Source: Chloroflexota bacterium (GTDB taxonomy: Bacteria; Chloroflexota; Anaerolineae; UBA4142). Taken from it: DNA of 36,891 nucleotides. The DNA lies in NCBI GenBank assembly GCA_016223105.1, contig JACRPR010000105.1, positions 1-36,891 of the forward strand. The letters are read 5' to 3'. Under the pieces are notes generated by a model that searched no databases, had not been told where the DNA came from, and saw only the letters and a list, made by a program, of their open reading frames with translations. The position numbers and the translations under genes are program-made. Positions 15,282 to 22,431 of this stretch are shown here, in pieces (positions within the stretch are counted from its first letter, which is position 1; each line of letters opens with the position of its first letter).

Positions 15282-16151
15282 ATGACGACCAAAAGTGCGA
15301 TGCGCGGTGAAAAAATTTTACGTGAGACGCAAACGCCTTATCTCGTCGGCGAAGAGCGCGACCTGCTGGCGCGATTTCTCGCACGGCTCGAACGCGACTG
15401 TGGCGACGCGATTCGGCGCGTGATTCTCTACGGCTCGAAAGCGCGCGGCGATGCGACGCTCGATTCGGATACCGATTTGCTGATTGTCGCGACCAATCGC
15501 GCGGTGTTGGACAAGGTCGCGCAAATCGCGCGCAAAGATGAATTTAACATCGGCGAGCACGCGCACCCAAGTTTGCAATTGTTCACCGAGAATGATTACG
15601 CGGAATATCGCCGCTTGATGTTTCCATTCTACGTCAATGTTCGGCGCGATGGAGTTGAGTTGTGGAATCCGGGGGAAAGTTTAATTGAAGAAATCGAATT
15701 TCCGCTTGAATTTCCTGAAGGAGAGCCGCGCGCGATGACACTCGAAACGATTGAGACGATTCGACTTCATGTCGAGGAAGCGCGCGAACGTTGGAAGGTT
15801 GTAGAAAAATTACGCGCGGAAACTCCGCTCTTTGCGCTTCCGCCCGCGTATTACGCCGCGTTTTATCTCGCGACCGCCGCGCTGTACGCAATCAATATCG
15901 TGCGAACCAAACACGAAGGCATTCGAAACGCGTTGAGTGAATTTCTAGTTCGACCTGGATTACTTGAGGAAGAGTACAAAGATATTTACCAACGGCTGTT
16001 GGATGGACGCGAATGGGTGGATTATCGTCCATTCAAAAAACAACAAGCCCAAGTGTTGACGGACGACGACGCGCGTCAACTTTTGCGCGACGCCGAACGT
16101 TTCATCACGCGCATCGAACGATTCTTGCGCGAGCGCGGCGCAATGGAGTGA
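15282..16151 (+). CDS. MNT nucleotidyltransferase fused to a HEPN domain
   Basis: This 289-residue protein has an N-terminal minimal nucleotidyltransferase. Its active-site motif is GSKARGDATLDSDTDLLI near residues 50-67, with both DxD aspartates. An all-helical C-terminal half (about 150-289) contains AINIVRTKHEGIRNALSEF and REWVDYRP and fits a HEPN domain. In MNT/HEPN systems the nucleotidyltransferase modifies (AMPylates) and neutralises the HEPN RNase; here both are in one chain. A canonical RX4-6H HEPN motif is not evident, so toxicity is uncertain. It lies between nuoF and nuoG, after a low-complexity AAAGTTAAAA tract (15253-15281). No ribosome site is clear, and an alternative ATG exists at 15300. 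Confidence 0.75.
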   Translation: MTTKSAMRGEKILRETQTPYLVGEERDLLARFLARLERDCGDAIRRVILYGSKARGDATLDSDTDLLIVATNRAVLDKVAQIARKDEFNIGEHAHPSLQLFTENDYAEYRRLMFPFYVNVRRDGVELWNPGESLIEEIEFPLEFPEGEPRAMTLETIETIRLHVEEARERWKVVEKLRAETPLFALPPAYYAAFYLATAALYAINIVRTKHEGIRNALSEFLVRPGLLEEEYKDIYQRLLDGREWVDYRPFKKQQAQVLTDDDARQLLRDAERFITRIERFLRERGAME

Positions 16152-16162
16152 AAGGATTCGAT

Positions 16163-16372
16163 ATGACTACGACAACTTTTGATGACGTTCGTCTCAAAGA
16201 ATTGTTCAAGCAAGCAATGGTCGAATTGCTTGTTGAACGAAAAGATATCTTTTACGAATTGTTTGCCGAAGTCATCGAAGATGCCGCGCTGGTGAACGCG
16301 ATTCGTGAAGGTGAAACGAGCGAGACCGTCAGTCGCGCAGAGACTTTTGAAATTCTGGAAAGCGCGGCATGA
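16163..16372 (+). CDS. small antitoxin-like protein
   Basis: This 69-residue acidic protein contains LKELFKQAMVELLVERKDIF, EVIEDAALVNAIREGETSET and a terminal VSRAETFEILE. I recognise this layout from small proteins usually encoded just upstream of RelE/ParE- or PIN-type toxins. That recollection is not verified here and no such toxin follows. The start is the ATG at 16163, with AAAGGA seven to eight bases upstream. It directly follows the MNT-HEPN gene (11-base gap) and may serve it, or may be an orphan antitoxin. Confidence 0.6.
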   Translation: MTTTTFDDVRLKELFKQAMVELLVERKDIFYELFAEVIEDAALVNAIREGETSETVSRAETFEILESAA

Positions 16373-16374
16373 TT

Positions 16375-16445
16375 TAATTTTTGCATCGCAACTCGCAATT
16401 TCTAATTCGCAATTCCTAAATCGCAAATCGAAAATCGGAAATCCC
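16375..16445. repeat. degenerate TCGCAA/AATTC low-complexity tract before nuoG
   Basis: The gap holds loosely repeated units such as CGCAATT, TCGCAAAT and CGAAAATCGG. It is open in the nuoG frame, but the conserved NuoG start is the ATG at 16449, so this is probably untranslated filler. Confidence 0.4.
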
Positions 16446-16448
16446 CAA

Positions 16449-19031
16449 ATGCCCAAAGTAATTGTTGACAACAAATTAACCAAAGTGCCAAACGGCACAC
16501 TCGTCGTCGAAGCCGCGAAACGCGTCGGCATCGAAATCCCGGTTTTTTGCTATCACCCCAAATTGCAACCGGTCGGAATGTGCCGAATGTGTCTCGTCGA
16601 AGTCGGCACGCCGAAACGCGGCAAAGACGGACAAATCGAAAAAGACGCGCAAGGCAACGACGCAATCGCGTGGATGCCGAAACTCCAAGCCGCGTGCACG
16701 ACCGTCGTGTCGGATGGAATGGTGATTCGCACCGACACAAACCAGGTCGCGGACGCGCGTCGCGGGATTCTCGAATTTTTGTTGACGAGTCATCCGCTCG
16801 ATTGTCCGGTTTGCGACAAGGGCGGCGAGTGTCCATTGCAAAATCTCACAATGGCTTTTGGTCCGGGACAATCGCGTTTTCCGGCGGAATCGAAATTCCA
16901 CAACGAAAAGCGCGTGCCGCTCGGCGATTTGATTATGCTCGACCGCGAGCGGTGCATCCAATGTTCGCGGTGCATTCGCTTTCAAGATGAAATCGCGGAT
17001 GACCACGTTCTCGGATTTAACGCGCGCGGACGCGGATTGGAAATCGTTTCGCTTTCGAATCCGGCGTTCGACAGCAAGTACAGCGGCAACACGATTGACA
17101 TTTGTCCGGTCGGCGCGCTCACCTCGCGCGATTTTCGTTTGAGCGCGCGCGTGTGGGAAGTGAAAGATTATCCGAGCGTGTGCGCGCATTGCTCGGTCGG
17201 TTGCAACATTTTGATTGGCGAACGCGACCACGAAATCAAACGCATCGTCCCGCGCGAAAATTCTGCGGTCAATGAAATTTGGACGTGCGACAAGGGACGC
17301 TTCGCGCATCACTTTGCGTTTGCGCCCGACCGATTGACGACGCCGCTGATTCGTAGAAATGGAAAGTTGGAAGTTGGAAGCTGGAACGACGCGCTTAACC
17401 TGGTCGCGCAAAAATTCGCGGAAGCGAAATCCGATGTTGGCGGACTCGGCGGCGACCGCGCGGCGAACGAAGATTTGTTCCTCTTTCAAAAATTATTCCG
17501 CGAGACGCTTGGCTCGAACAATGTTGGGCATCGCGTCGGCTGGAGCGCGTCGAACGCGGGCGCGGAATTGGTGCGCGTTTACGGCGCGGGCGTCGGCACG
17601 ATTCTCGGCGCGCTCGATAAAAGTGTAACCGCGCTCGTGCTTGGCGCAGACCCGGAAGAAGAACAGCCGGTCATTCGCTTGCGGCTCACGCGGAGCGCGC
17701 GCGCGTTCGGCGCGACGATCATCACCGCGAATCCGCGCGTCACGAAACTCGCAATGCACGCGAAACAATCTATCGTTTACAATTACGGCACCGAAGCGTA
17801 CTTTTTGCTCGGCGTCATTCGCGTGATTTTAGATGAGAGATTAGAGGTTAGAGATTTTGTTGACACGCGCGTTACAAATTTAGATGCGTTCAAAAAATCG
17901 CTCGACCCATTCACGGTTGAGCGATGCGCGCAAATCGCGCACGTCAAGCCAGAAAAAATTCGCGACGCGGCGCGCACAATCGCGCAATCGCCCAATCTCT
18001 TAATTCTCTTTGGACGCGAAGCGATGGCGTCAATGCAAAATGACGATGCGGTTGCGTCAAGCATCGCGGCGTTATTGCTCATCACCGGGCACATCGGTCG
18101 CGCGAACAATGGCGTTGTTGCGTTGTATCCGCACAACAATTCGCACGGCGCGCTGGATTTCGATTTGACCTCGAAAAACAAATCCGCATCGCGCGCGATG
18201 TATGTGATGGCGTGCGACCCGGCGAGCGACGGCGATTTTATCAAGCCGGATTTTCTCGTCGTGCAAGATTTGTTCCTGACCGAAACCGCGCAGATCGCGG
18301 ATGTCGTTCTGCCCGCACAGTCATTCGCGGAACGCGACGGCACATTCACGAACACGGAACGTCGCGTGCAATTGTTCCGCGCCGCGCTCAAGCCGGTCGG
18401 CGCATCGAAACCGGATTGGTGGATTGTTTCCGAAATCGCGAAACGACTTGGCGCAAAGTGGAATTATCAAAACGCGTCGCAAGTGATGGACGAAATCGCG
18501 ACGACCGTGCCGCAGTACGCGGGCATTTCGTACACCGCGCTCGCGGAAAATGTGAAAATGCCGCGCGCGCCGTACGGTCAGGGCAATCCGAGCGACGAGC
18601 CGACCGATATCGCGATGGGCGATCTCGAAAATGTTTCGAGCGGAATGCAGTGGGCGAGTGTCGCGGAGCGCGATGGTGCGATGAAATTTGAATTGACGTG
18701 GAGTGAACCGAGTCAACAGTCGTCAGTCAACAGTCAACAGTATCGGTTGGCAGTCGCGCGTTCGTTGTATGATCGCGGGACACTGATCAGCAAGACCGCA
18801 ATCATTCAACCGCGCGTGCCTGCGCCGTACATCGAAATCAATTCGCTCGACGCGGAAGAACTCGGCATCGCCGATGGCGCGCGTGTGCGCGTGTTGTTCG
18901 ATGCGCGCGTGATCGAGGTGAACGCGCGCGTGGACGGTCACGTTCCGCCGAGCGTTGTGCTGATGCCGAACAATCTCGATGGCACTGCCGCGTTGCCGAT
19001 GGGCGCGCGGGTCAAGATCGAAAAGGTTTAA
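16449..19031 (+). CDS. nuoG: NADH-quinone oxidoreductase subunit G
   Basis: The 860-residue protein starts at MPKVIVDNKL, an ATG at 16449. An N-terminal [2Fe-2S] ferredoxin domain has FCYHPKLQPVGMCRMC (N1b). It is followed by HPLDCPVCDKGGECPLQ (N5, His plus three Cys) and CIQCSRC with CPVGAL (N6a/b type). CX2CX3CX27C (from CAHCSVGC to WTCDKGR) is the extra N7 site known from E. coli and Thermus NuoG. A molybdopterin-oxidoreductase-like domain (about 280-720) and a MopB-type C-terminal barrel complete it. It passes electrons from NuoF towards NuoI. Three stretches match the low-complexity repeats of the gaps: 17360-17385, 17830-17860 and, most clearly, 18711-18741. Confidence 0.93.
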   Translation: MPKVIVDNKLTKVPNGTLVVEAAKRVGIEIPVFCYHPKLQPVGMCRMCLVEVGTPKRGKDGQIEKDAQGNDAIAWMPKLQAACTTVVSDGMVIRTDTNQVADARRGILEFLLTSHPLDCPVCDKGGECPLQNLTMAFGPGQSRFPAESKFHNEKRVPLGDLIMLDRERCIQCSRCIRFQDEIADDHVLGFNARGRGLEIVSLSNPAFDSKYSGNTIDICPVGALTSRDFRLSARVWEVKDYPSVCAHCSVGCNILIGERDHEIKRIVPRENSAVNEIWTCDKGRFAHHFAFAPDRLTTPLIRRNGKLEVGSWNDALNLVAQKFAEAKSDVGGLGGDRAANEDLFLFQKLFRETLGSNNVGHRVGWSASNAGAELVRVYGAGVGTILGALDKSVTALVLGADPEEEQPVIRLRLTRSARAFGATIITANPRVTKLAMHAKQSIVYNYGTEAYFLLGVIRVILDERLEVRDFVDTRVTNLDAFKKSLDPFTVERCAQIAHVKPEKIRDAARTIAQSPNLLILFGREAMASMQNDDAVASSIAALLLITGHIGRANNGVVALYPHNNSHGALDFDLTSKNKSASRAMYVMACDPASDGDFIKPDFLVVQDLFLTETAQIADVVLPAQSFAERDGTFTNTERRVQLFRAALKPVGASKPDWWIVSEIAKRLGAKWNYQNASQVMDEIATTVPQYAGISYTALAENVKMPRAPYGQGNPSDEPTDIAMGDLENVSSGMQWASVAERDGAMKFELTWSEPSQQSSVNSQQYRLAVARSLYDRGTLISKTAIIQPRVPAPYIEINSLDAEELGIADGARVRVLFDARVIEVNARVDGHVPPSVVLMPNNLDGTAALPMGARVKIEKV
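18711..18741. repeat. AGTCAAC repeat tract inside nuoG
   Basis: Tandem AGTCAACAGT units lie in frame and encode SEPSQQSSVNSQQY, a Ser/Gln linker before the C-terminal barrel. The same DNA units occur outside genes at 11581-11607 and 20311-20395. Confidence 0.6.
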
Positions 19032-19032
19032 G

Positions 19033-19392
19033 ATGGCACGAATAAATCAATCGGCTCTAAAACATTCTGAATTCAAATTGGTTACGCGCCGCCAAATTCG
19101 TCACGTTACACGTAAACTTGTCGAGCATCTTGACCCCGACAAGATCATTCTCTTCGGCTCCTACGCGTATGGGAAACCTACAATAGATAGCGACGTGGAT
19201 GTTTTGATCGTGATGCAAAGCCGCGCGCGACCAATCGCACGCGCAATCAAAGCATATCGCGCAGTTCAAGGTAAACCCTTTCCGATGGATATACTAGTTC
19301 GCACGCCAAAGGAAGTAGACTATCGTTTGGGAATCGGCGATTGTTTCTTCAAAGAAATTGTAGAGCGCGGCAAGGTGCTGTATGCGCGCTGA
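19033..19392 (+). CDS. MNT-type nucleotidyltransferase (antitoxin)
   Basis: This 119-residue protein has the minimal nucleotidyltransferase motif GSYAYGKPTIDSDVDVLIV with the two catalytic aspartates, near residues 42-60. It is typical of MntA-like antitoxins that AMPylate a partner HEPN toxin. The ATG lies one base after the nuoG stop. Its 3' end overlaps the HEPN gene by 11 bases, so the two are translationally coupled. The pair is embedded between nuoG and nuoI on the same strand. Confidence 0.85.
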   Translation: MARINQSALKHSEFKLVTRRQIRHVTRKLVEHLDPDKIILFGSYAYGKPTIDSDVDVLIVMQSRARPIARAIKAYRAVQGKPFPMDILVRTPKEVDYRLGIGDCFFKEIVERGKVLYAR

Positions 19393-19774
19393 ACCATTTG
19401 AAGAATGGATTGACAAGGCGGAAGAAGACTTTCGGCTTGCGCTGGTCGCGATGCGCCAGAAAAAATACCCCGCGTATAATGGCGCGTGTTTTCACGCTCA
19501 ACAATGCGGCGAAAAATATCTGAAGGGTTTCCTGACCCGCCACCAGATCGGTTTTCGCAAGACGCACGATCTTGACGAATTGCGCGTCGCATGCGCGGAG
19601 ATAGATCGCACTTTCAACCTGGTCAAGGATTGGGCGATTGCACTGACTCCCTACGCGATTGATGTTCGTTATCCTGGCGAATCAGTGAACGTATCCGAAG
19701 CGCGCACGGCGATTCAGGCGATGAAGGAACTCCGCAAATTCGTCCGCGCGCGACTCGGATTGAAAACGCGATAA
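19382..19774 (+). CDS. HEPN-domain protein (toxin partner of the MNT protein)
   Basis: This 130-residue helical protein contains FHAQQCGEKYLKGFLTRHQI, THDLDELRVACAEI and DVRYPGE, the standard blocks of the PF05168-type HEPN family. HEPN proteins of this group are often metal-independent RNases. A clear RX4-6H active site is not seen, so it may belong to the non-nuclease branch that only binds nucleotide or RNA. It overlaps the MNT gene and ends 18 bases before nuoI. Confidence 0.85.
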   Translation: MRAEPFEEWIDKAEEDFRLALVAMRQKKYPAYNGACFHAQQCGEKYLKGFLTRHQIGFRKTHDLDELRVACAEIDRTFNLVKDWAIALTPYAIDVRYPGESVNVSEARTAIQAMKELRKFVRARLGLKTR

Positions 19775-19792
19775 ACATTTTGAGGTTTGAAT

Positions 19793-20314
19793 ATGGCTCT
19801 CCCCGACATTGGCGCAATTTTCAAAGGAATGTCCGTAACCTTCCGCGAAATGCTCACGCCGCCGGTTACGATTCAATATCCCGAAGTCAAACGCCCGGTC
19901 TCGCCGCGTTTTCGCGGACGCCACGAATTGAAACGCCACGCGGATGGTCTCGAAAAATGTATCGGCTGTTCGTTGTGCGCCGCCGCGTGTCCCGCCGACG
20001 CGATCTATGTTGAACCGGCGGAGCAGACGGACGCGCAACGTTTTTCGCCAGGCGAACGTTTTGCCGCAAGGTACGAAATTAATTTACTGCGTTGCATCTA
20101 CTGCGGCTTTTGCGAAGAAGCATGTCCGACCGGCGCGGTTGTGCTCGAACACGATTACGAATTGTCGTACTATAATCGCCGGAGCGCGATCATCACCAAA
20201 GATAAATTGCTCGTCGCGCCACCCGCGCCGGACAAATCTACGCCGCGCGCAATGCCCGACCCAGGAAATTTGTACGCCGCGATTCCGCCGATCAAAGGCG
20301 GAGTGGAACAGTGA
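19793..20314 (+). CDS. nuoI: NADH-quinone oxidoreductase subunit I
   Basis: The start is the ATG at 19793 with GAGG seven bases upstream; an in-frame TTG two codons earlier is less likely. The 173-residue protein carries two [4Fe-4S] motifs, CIGCSLCAAACP (about 62-73) and CIYCGFCEEACP (about 101-112). They correspond to clusters N6a and N6b that link NuoG to NuoB. The N-terminal FKGMSVTFREML is the usual membrane-contact helix. It follows the MNT/HEPN pair and ends in a repeat tract. Confidence 0.93.
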   Translation: MALPDIGAIFKGMSVTFREMLTPPVTIQYPEVKRPVSPRFRGRHELKRHADGLEKCIGCSLCAAACPADAIYVEPAEQTDAQRFSPGERFAARYEINLLRCIYCGFCEEACPTGAVVLEHDYELSYYNRRSAIITKDKLLVAPPAPDKSTPRAMPDPGNLYAAIPPIKGGVEQ

Positions 20315-20395
20315 ACAGTGAACAGTGAACGGTGAACAGTAAACTGTTGACTGTTGACTGTTGACTGACGATTGACGATTGACGACTGACGACTA
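20311..20395. repeat. GTGAACA / TGTTGAC / ATTGACG heptamer array
   Basis: About four GTGAACA-type units are followed by three TGTTGAC units, then ATTGACG and GACTGAC units. The first two blocks are near-complementary and can form a long imperfect hairpin. The array fills the nuoI-oxidoreductase gap up to the next ribosome site. Confidence 0.7.
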
Positions 20396-20417
20396 AATTC
20401 AACAAAGGAGTTGAAGC

Positions 20418-20846
20418 ATGCACGAATTCGCTTGCCCCCCCGGTCTCGTTTGTCGCCCCACGTTTTGGAACATCCCCGAATGGCTACAGATCGTCGTCTA
20501 TCTCGCCGGTTTTATCGCGCTGATCATTTTCGCGTACGGCTTGTGGATCAAAGTTCAACACTGGCGCAAAGGCAAAGGCAAGTTTACGTGGGGTCCGTTG
20601 TGGACGCGCCTGCAAATGTGGTTGACGATGGGCGTCGCGACGAAAAATCGATTTGTTCGGACTCGCCGCGCTGATCGGACTTGTGATCGCGTTCGTGATT
20701 CGGTACGGCATCAAACCCGAACGGCTCGATGGACGCACCGGCAAAAAATATTTTCGCGAAGATTTGTGGATCATCGGCTCGCTCGCGGTGATTGTCGTTA
20801 CCGGCTTTTTCATCGAAGCGTTCCGGCTCGCCGGTCAACCGATTGA
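20418..20846 (+). CDS. N-terminal membrane part of a frameshifted HdrD/GlcF-like oxidoreductase
   Basis: This frame has a good ribosome site (AAAGGAG, 20404-20410) and the ATG at 20418. It encodes a short Cys-containing N-terminus, one membrane helix (WLQIVVYLAGFIALIIFAYG) and WGPLWTRLQMWLTMGVATK. After about residue 77 it becomes Arg-rich nonsense. The sensible continuation lies one base forward: dropping one A from the AAAAA run at 20643-20647 joins GVATK to IDLFGLAALIG of the following gene. Together they would make one protein of about 622 residues (20418-22287). The frameshift may be an assembly error, a genuine mutation or, less likely, programmed. Confidence 0.65.
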   Translation: MHEFACPPGLVCRPTFWNIPEWLQIVVYLAGFIALIIFAYGLWIKVQHWRKGKGKFTWGPLWTRLQMWLTMGVATKNRFVRTRRADRTCDRVRDSVRHQTRTARWTHRQKIFSRRFVDHRLARGDCRYRLFHRSVPARRSTD

Positions 20847-22287
20847 AGATGTCGTGCTGAACGAACGCATGATGTACTGCACCACTTGTTCGGTGATTGG
20901 TTGGCCCCTCTCGCGCTTGTTCGCCGGGCTTGACCTCGGCGCGATTCGCGGCTTGCACATTTCGTTTTGGATTTTTCACGCGATTGTCGCGCTGACCGCG
21001 GCGGGCGCGGCATCGTACACCAAGTTATCGCATTTTGCGATCTCGAGCGTCAACACCTTTTTCAAAAAACTCGAACCCGCCGGCGCGATTCCGAAAATCG
21101 AGGACATTGAAAACCAGGAATCGTTCGGCATCAGCAAACTCGAAGAATTTACTTGGAAGCAACTGCTCGATTTCGATTCGTGCACGCGTTGCGGACGATG
21201 TCAGGACGCGTGCCCAGCGGCGAAGACCGGTAAAGCATTGTCGCCGAAAAATATCATCGTGAAATTGTTCGAGGTGTCGCACGCGAAAACGCCGGACGCG
21301 CTTCACGGACAAGTGATTGACGCGCAAGAGTTGTGGGATTGCACGACTTGTATGGGTTGCGTCAATGCGTGTCCGGTTTCGATTGATCAACTCGGCACGA
21401 TTATTGATCTTCGCCGGTATCTCACGCTCTCCGAAGGATCGGTGCAATCGTCCGGCGCGAGCGCGATGAATTCGATGGAACGCCAAGGCAATCCGTACGG
21501 CTTGCCGAAAGCGGATCGCCACAAATGGATGCAAGGTCTCGATGTGCCGTTCGCGGATGCAGATGCGGAATACGACGTGCTGTTCTGGGTCGGATGCGCG
21601 GGCGCGTATGATCAACGCGCGCAAAAAATTTCCAAAGCGTTCGTGAAAATTATGCAAGCCGCCAATCTCAAATTCGCGGTGATGCAAGAGGAACGCTGTA
21701 ACTGCGAATCCGCGCGGCGACTCGGCAACGAGTACTTGTATCAAATGGCGACAATGGAAATTGTTGAGGCGCTCAAGCAGTACAAATTCAAGCGCATCGT
21801 TACGACATGCCCGCACTGTTTGAACACAATCAAAAACGAGTACGCGCAATTCGACGGCAAGTTCGCGGTCGTGCATCACGCGCAGTTGATCAACGAGTTG
21901 ATCGAACAAAAACGCATCGCGCCCAAGCAATCGAATACCTCGCGCATCACGTATCACGATTCCTGCTATCTCGGTCGCTACAACGACATCTACGATCCGC
22001 AACGCGCGATTTTGCGCGCGGTCGGCGCGAATGTGATCGAGATGCAACGCTCGCGCGCGAATGGGTTGTGTTGCGGCGGCGGCGGCGGGCGAATGTGGCT
22101 CGAAGAAAATACCGGGACGCGCATCAACAACAAACGTTTCGAAGATGTGATCGCGGTGAACGCGCAAACGGTCGCGTCCGCGTGTCCGTTCTGCATGACG
22201 ATGCTCGACGACGGCGCGAAAGCGTTGGAGGTGGACGAGAAGATCGCGCGTAAGGATATTGCCGAGTTGGTCGCGGAAAGTTTGTAG
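20653..22287 (+). CDS. HdrD/GlcF-like Fe-S oxidoreductase (main part of the frameshifted gene)
   Basis: The 544 residues begin with three to four membrane helices (FGLAALIGLVIAFVIRYGI, WIIGSLAVIVVTGFFIEAF, SFWIFHAIVALTAAGAASY), a NarI-like membrane domain. Two [4Fe-4S] motifs follow, CTRCGRCQDACP (about 177) and CTTCMGCVNACP (about 233). Two CCG-type domains then contain CPHCLNTIKNEY, YHDSCYLGRYNDIY, GLCCGGGGGRMW and ACPFCMTML, the heterodisulfide-reductase/GlcF signature. This class passes electrons between the quinone pool and a soluble acceptor or donor. As the last gene of the nuo cluster, it may exchange electrons with the NuoBCDFGI proteins. The upstream frame 20418-20652 holds its true N-terminus. 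Confidence 0.85.
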   Translation: MFGLAALIGLVIAFVIRYGIKPERLDGRTGKKYFREDLWIIGSLAVIVVTGFFIEAFRLAGQPIEDVVLNERMMYCTTCSVIGWPLSRLFAGLDLGAIRGLHISFWIFHAIVALTAAGAASYTKLSHFAISSVNTFFKKLEPAGAIPKIEDIENQESFGISKLEEFTWKQLLDFDSCTRCGRCQDACPAAKTGKALSPKNIIVKLFEVSHAKTPDALHGQVIDAQELWDCTTCMGCVNACPVSIDQLGTIIDLRRYLTLSEGSVQSSGASAMNSMERQGNPYGLPKADRHKWMQGLDVPFADADAEYDVLFWVGCAGAYDQRAQKISKAFVKIMQAANLKFAVMQEERCNCESARRLGNEYLYQMATMEIVEALKQYKFKRIVTTCPHCLNTIKNEYAQFDGKFAVVHHAQLINELIEQKRIAPKQSNTSRITYHDSCYLGRYNDIYDPQRAILRAVGANVIEMQRSRANGLCCGGGGGRMWLEENTGTRINNKRFEDVIAVNAQTVASACPFCMTMLDDGAKALEVDEKIARKDIAELVAESL

Positions 22288-22307
22288 CCACGGGATTCTA
22301 CGGAAAC

Positions 22308-22349
22308 AAAAACAACGCGGCGAGTCGTACGACTCGTCGCGTTGTTTTT
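22308..22349 (+). terminator. terminator of the nuo cluster
   Basis: Arms 22308-22326 and 22331-22349 pair over 19 positions (one G-U) with loop GTAC, ending in TTTTT. The flanking A5/T5 makes it bidirectional in form; the convergent beta-helix gene lies on the other side. Confidence 0.9.
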
Positions 22350-22363
22350 GCGTAACCGTTCAG

Positions 22364-22411
22364 GTGGCATTGCGAGGAGCGGGTTTTGCGACGAAGCAAT
22401 CTCCGCGTTGC
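22364..22411. repeat. GCATTGCGAGGAGC...GAAGCAATCTCCGCG interspersed palindromic repeat
   Basis: The GCATTGCGAGGAGCG and GCGACGAAGCAATCTCCGCG halves are the hallmark of a palindromic intergenic repeat that I recognise from many unrelated bacterial genomes. It lies between the terminator and the 3' end of the beta-helix gene. Confidence 0.65.
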
Positions 22412-22431
22412 AAGTCCACTAGATTGCCCAA

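Noticed and set aside
16305-16448. Upstream extension of NuoG
   Set aside because: It overlaps the antitoxin-like gene and a repeat tract; conserved NuoG proteins begin at the MPKVIVDNKL position.
20311-20395. CRISPR array
   Set aside because: The units are 7 bp and contiguous with no spacers, and no cas gene is present.
21025-22167. Long minus-strand open frame (380 codons) opposite the HdrD-like gene
   Set aside because: Its composition is that of a frame shadow and the sense strand carries clear Fe-S and CCG motifs.
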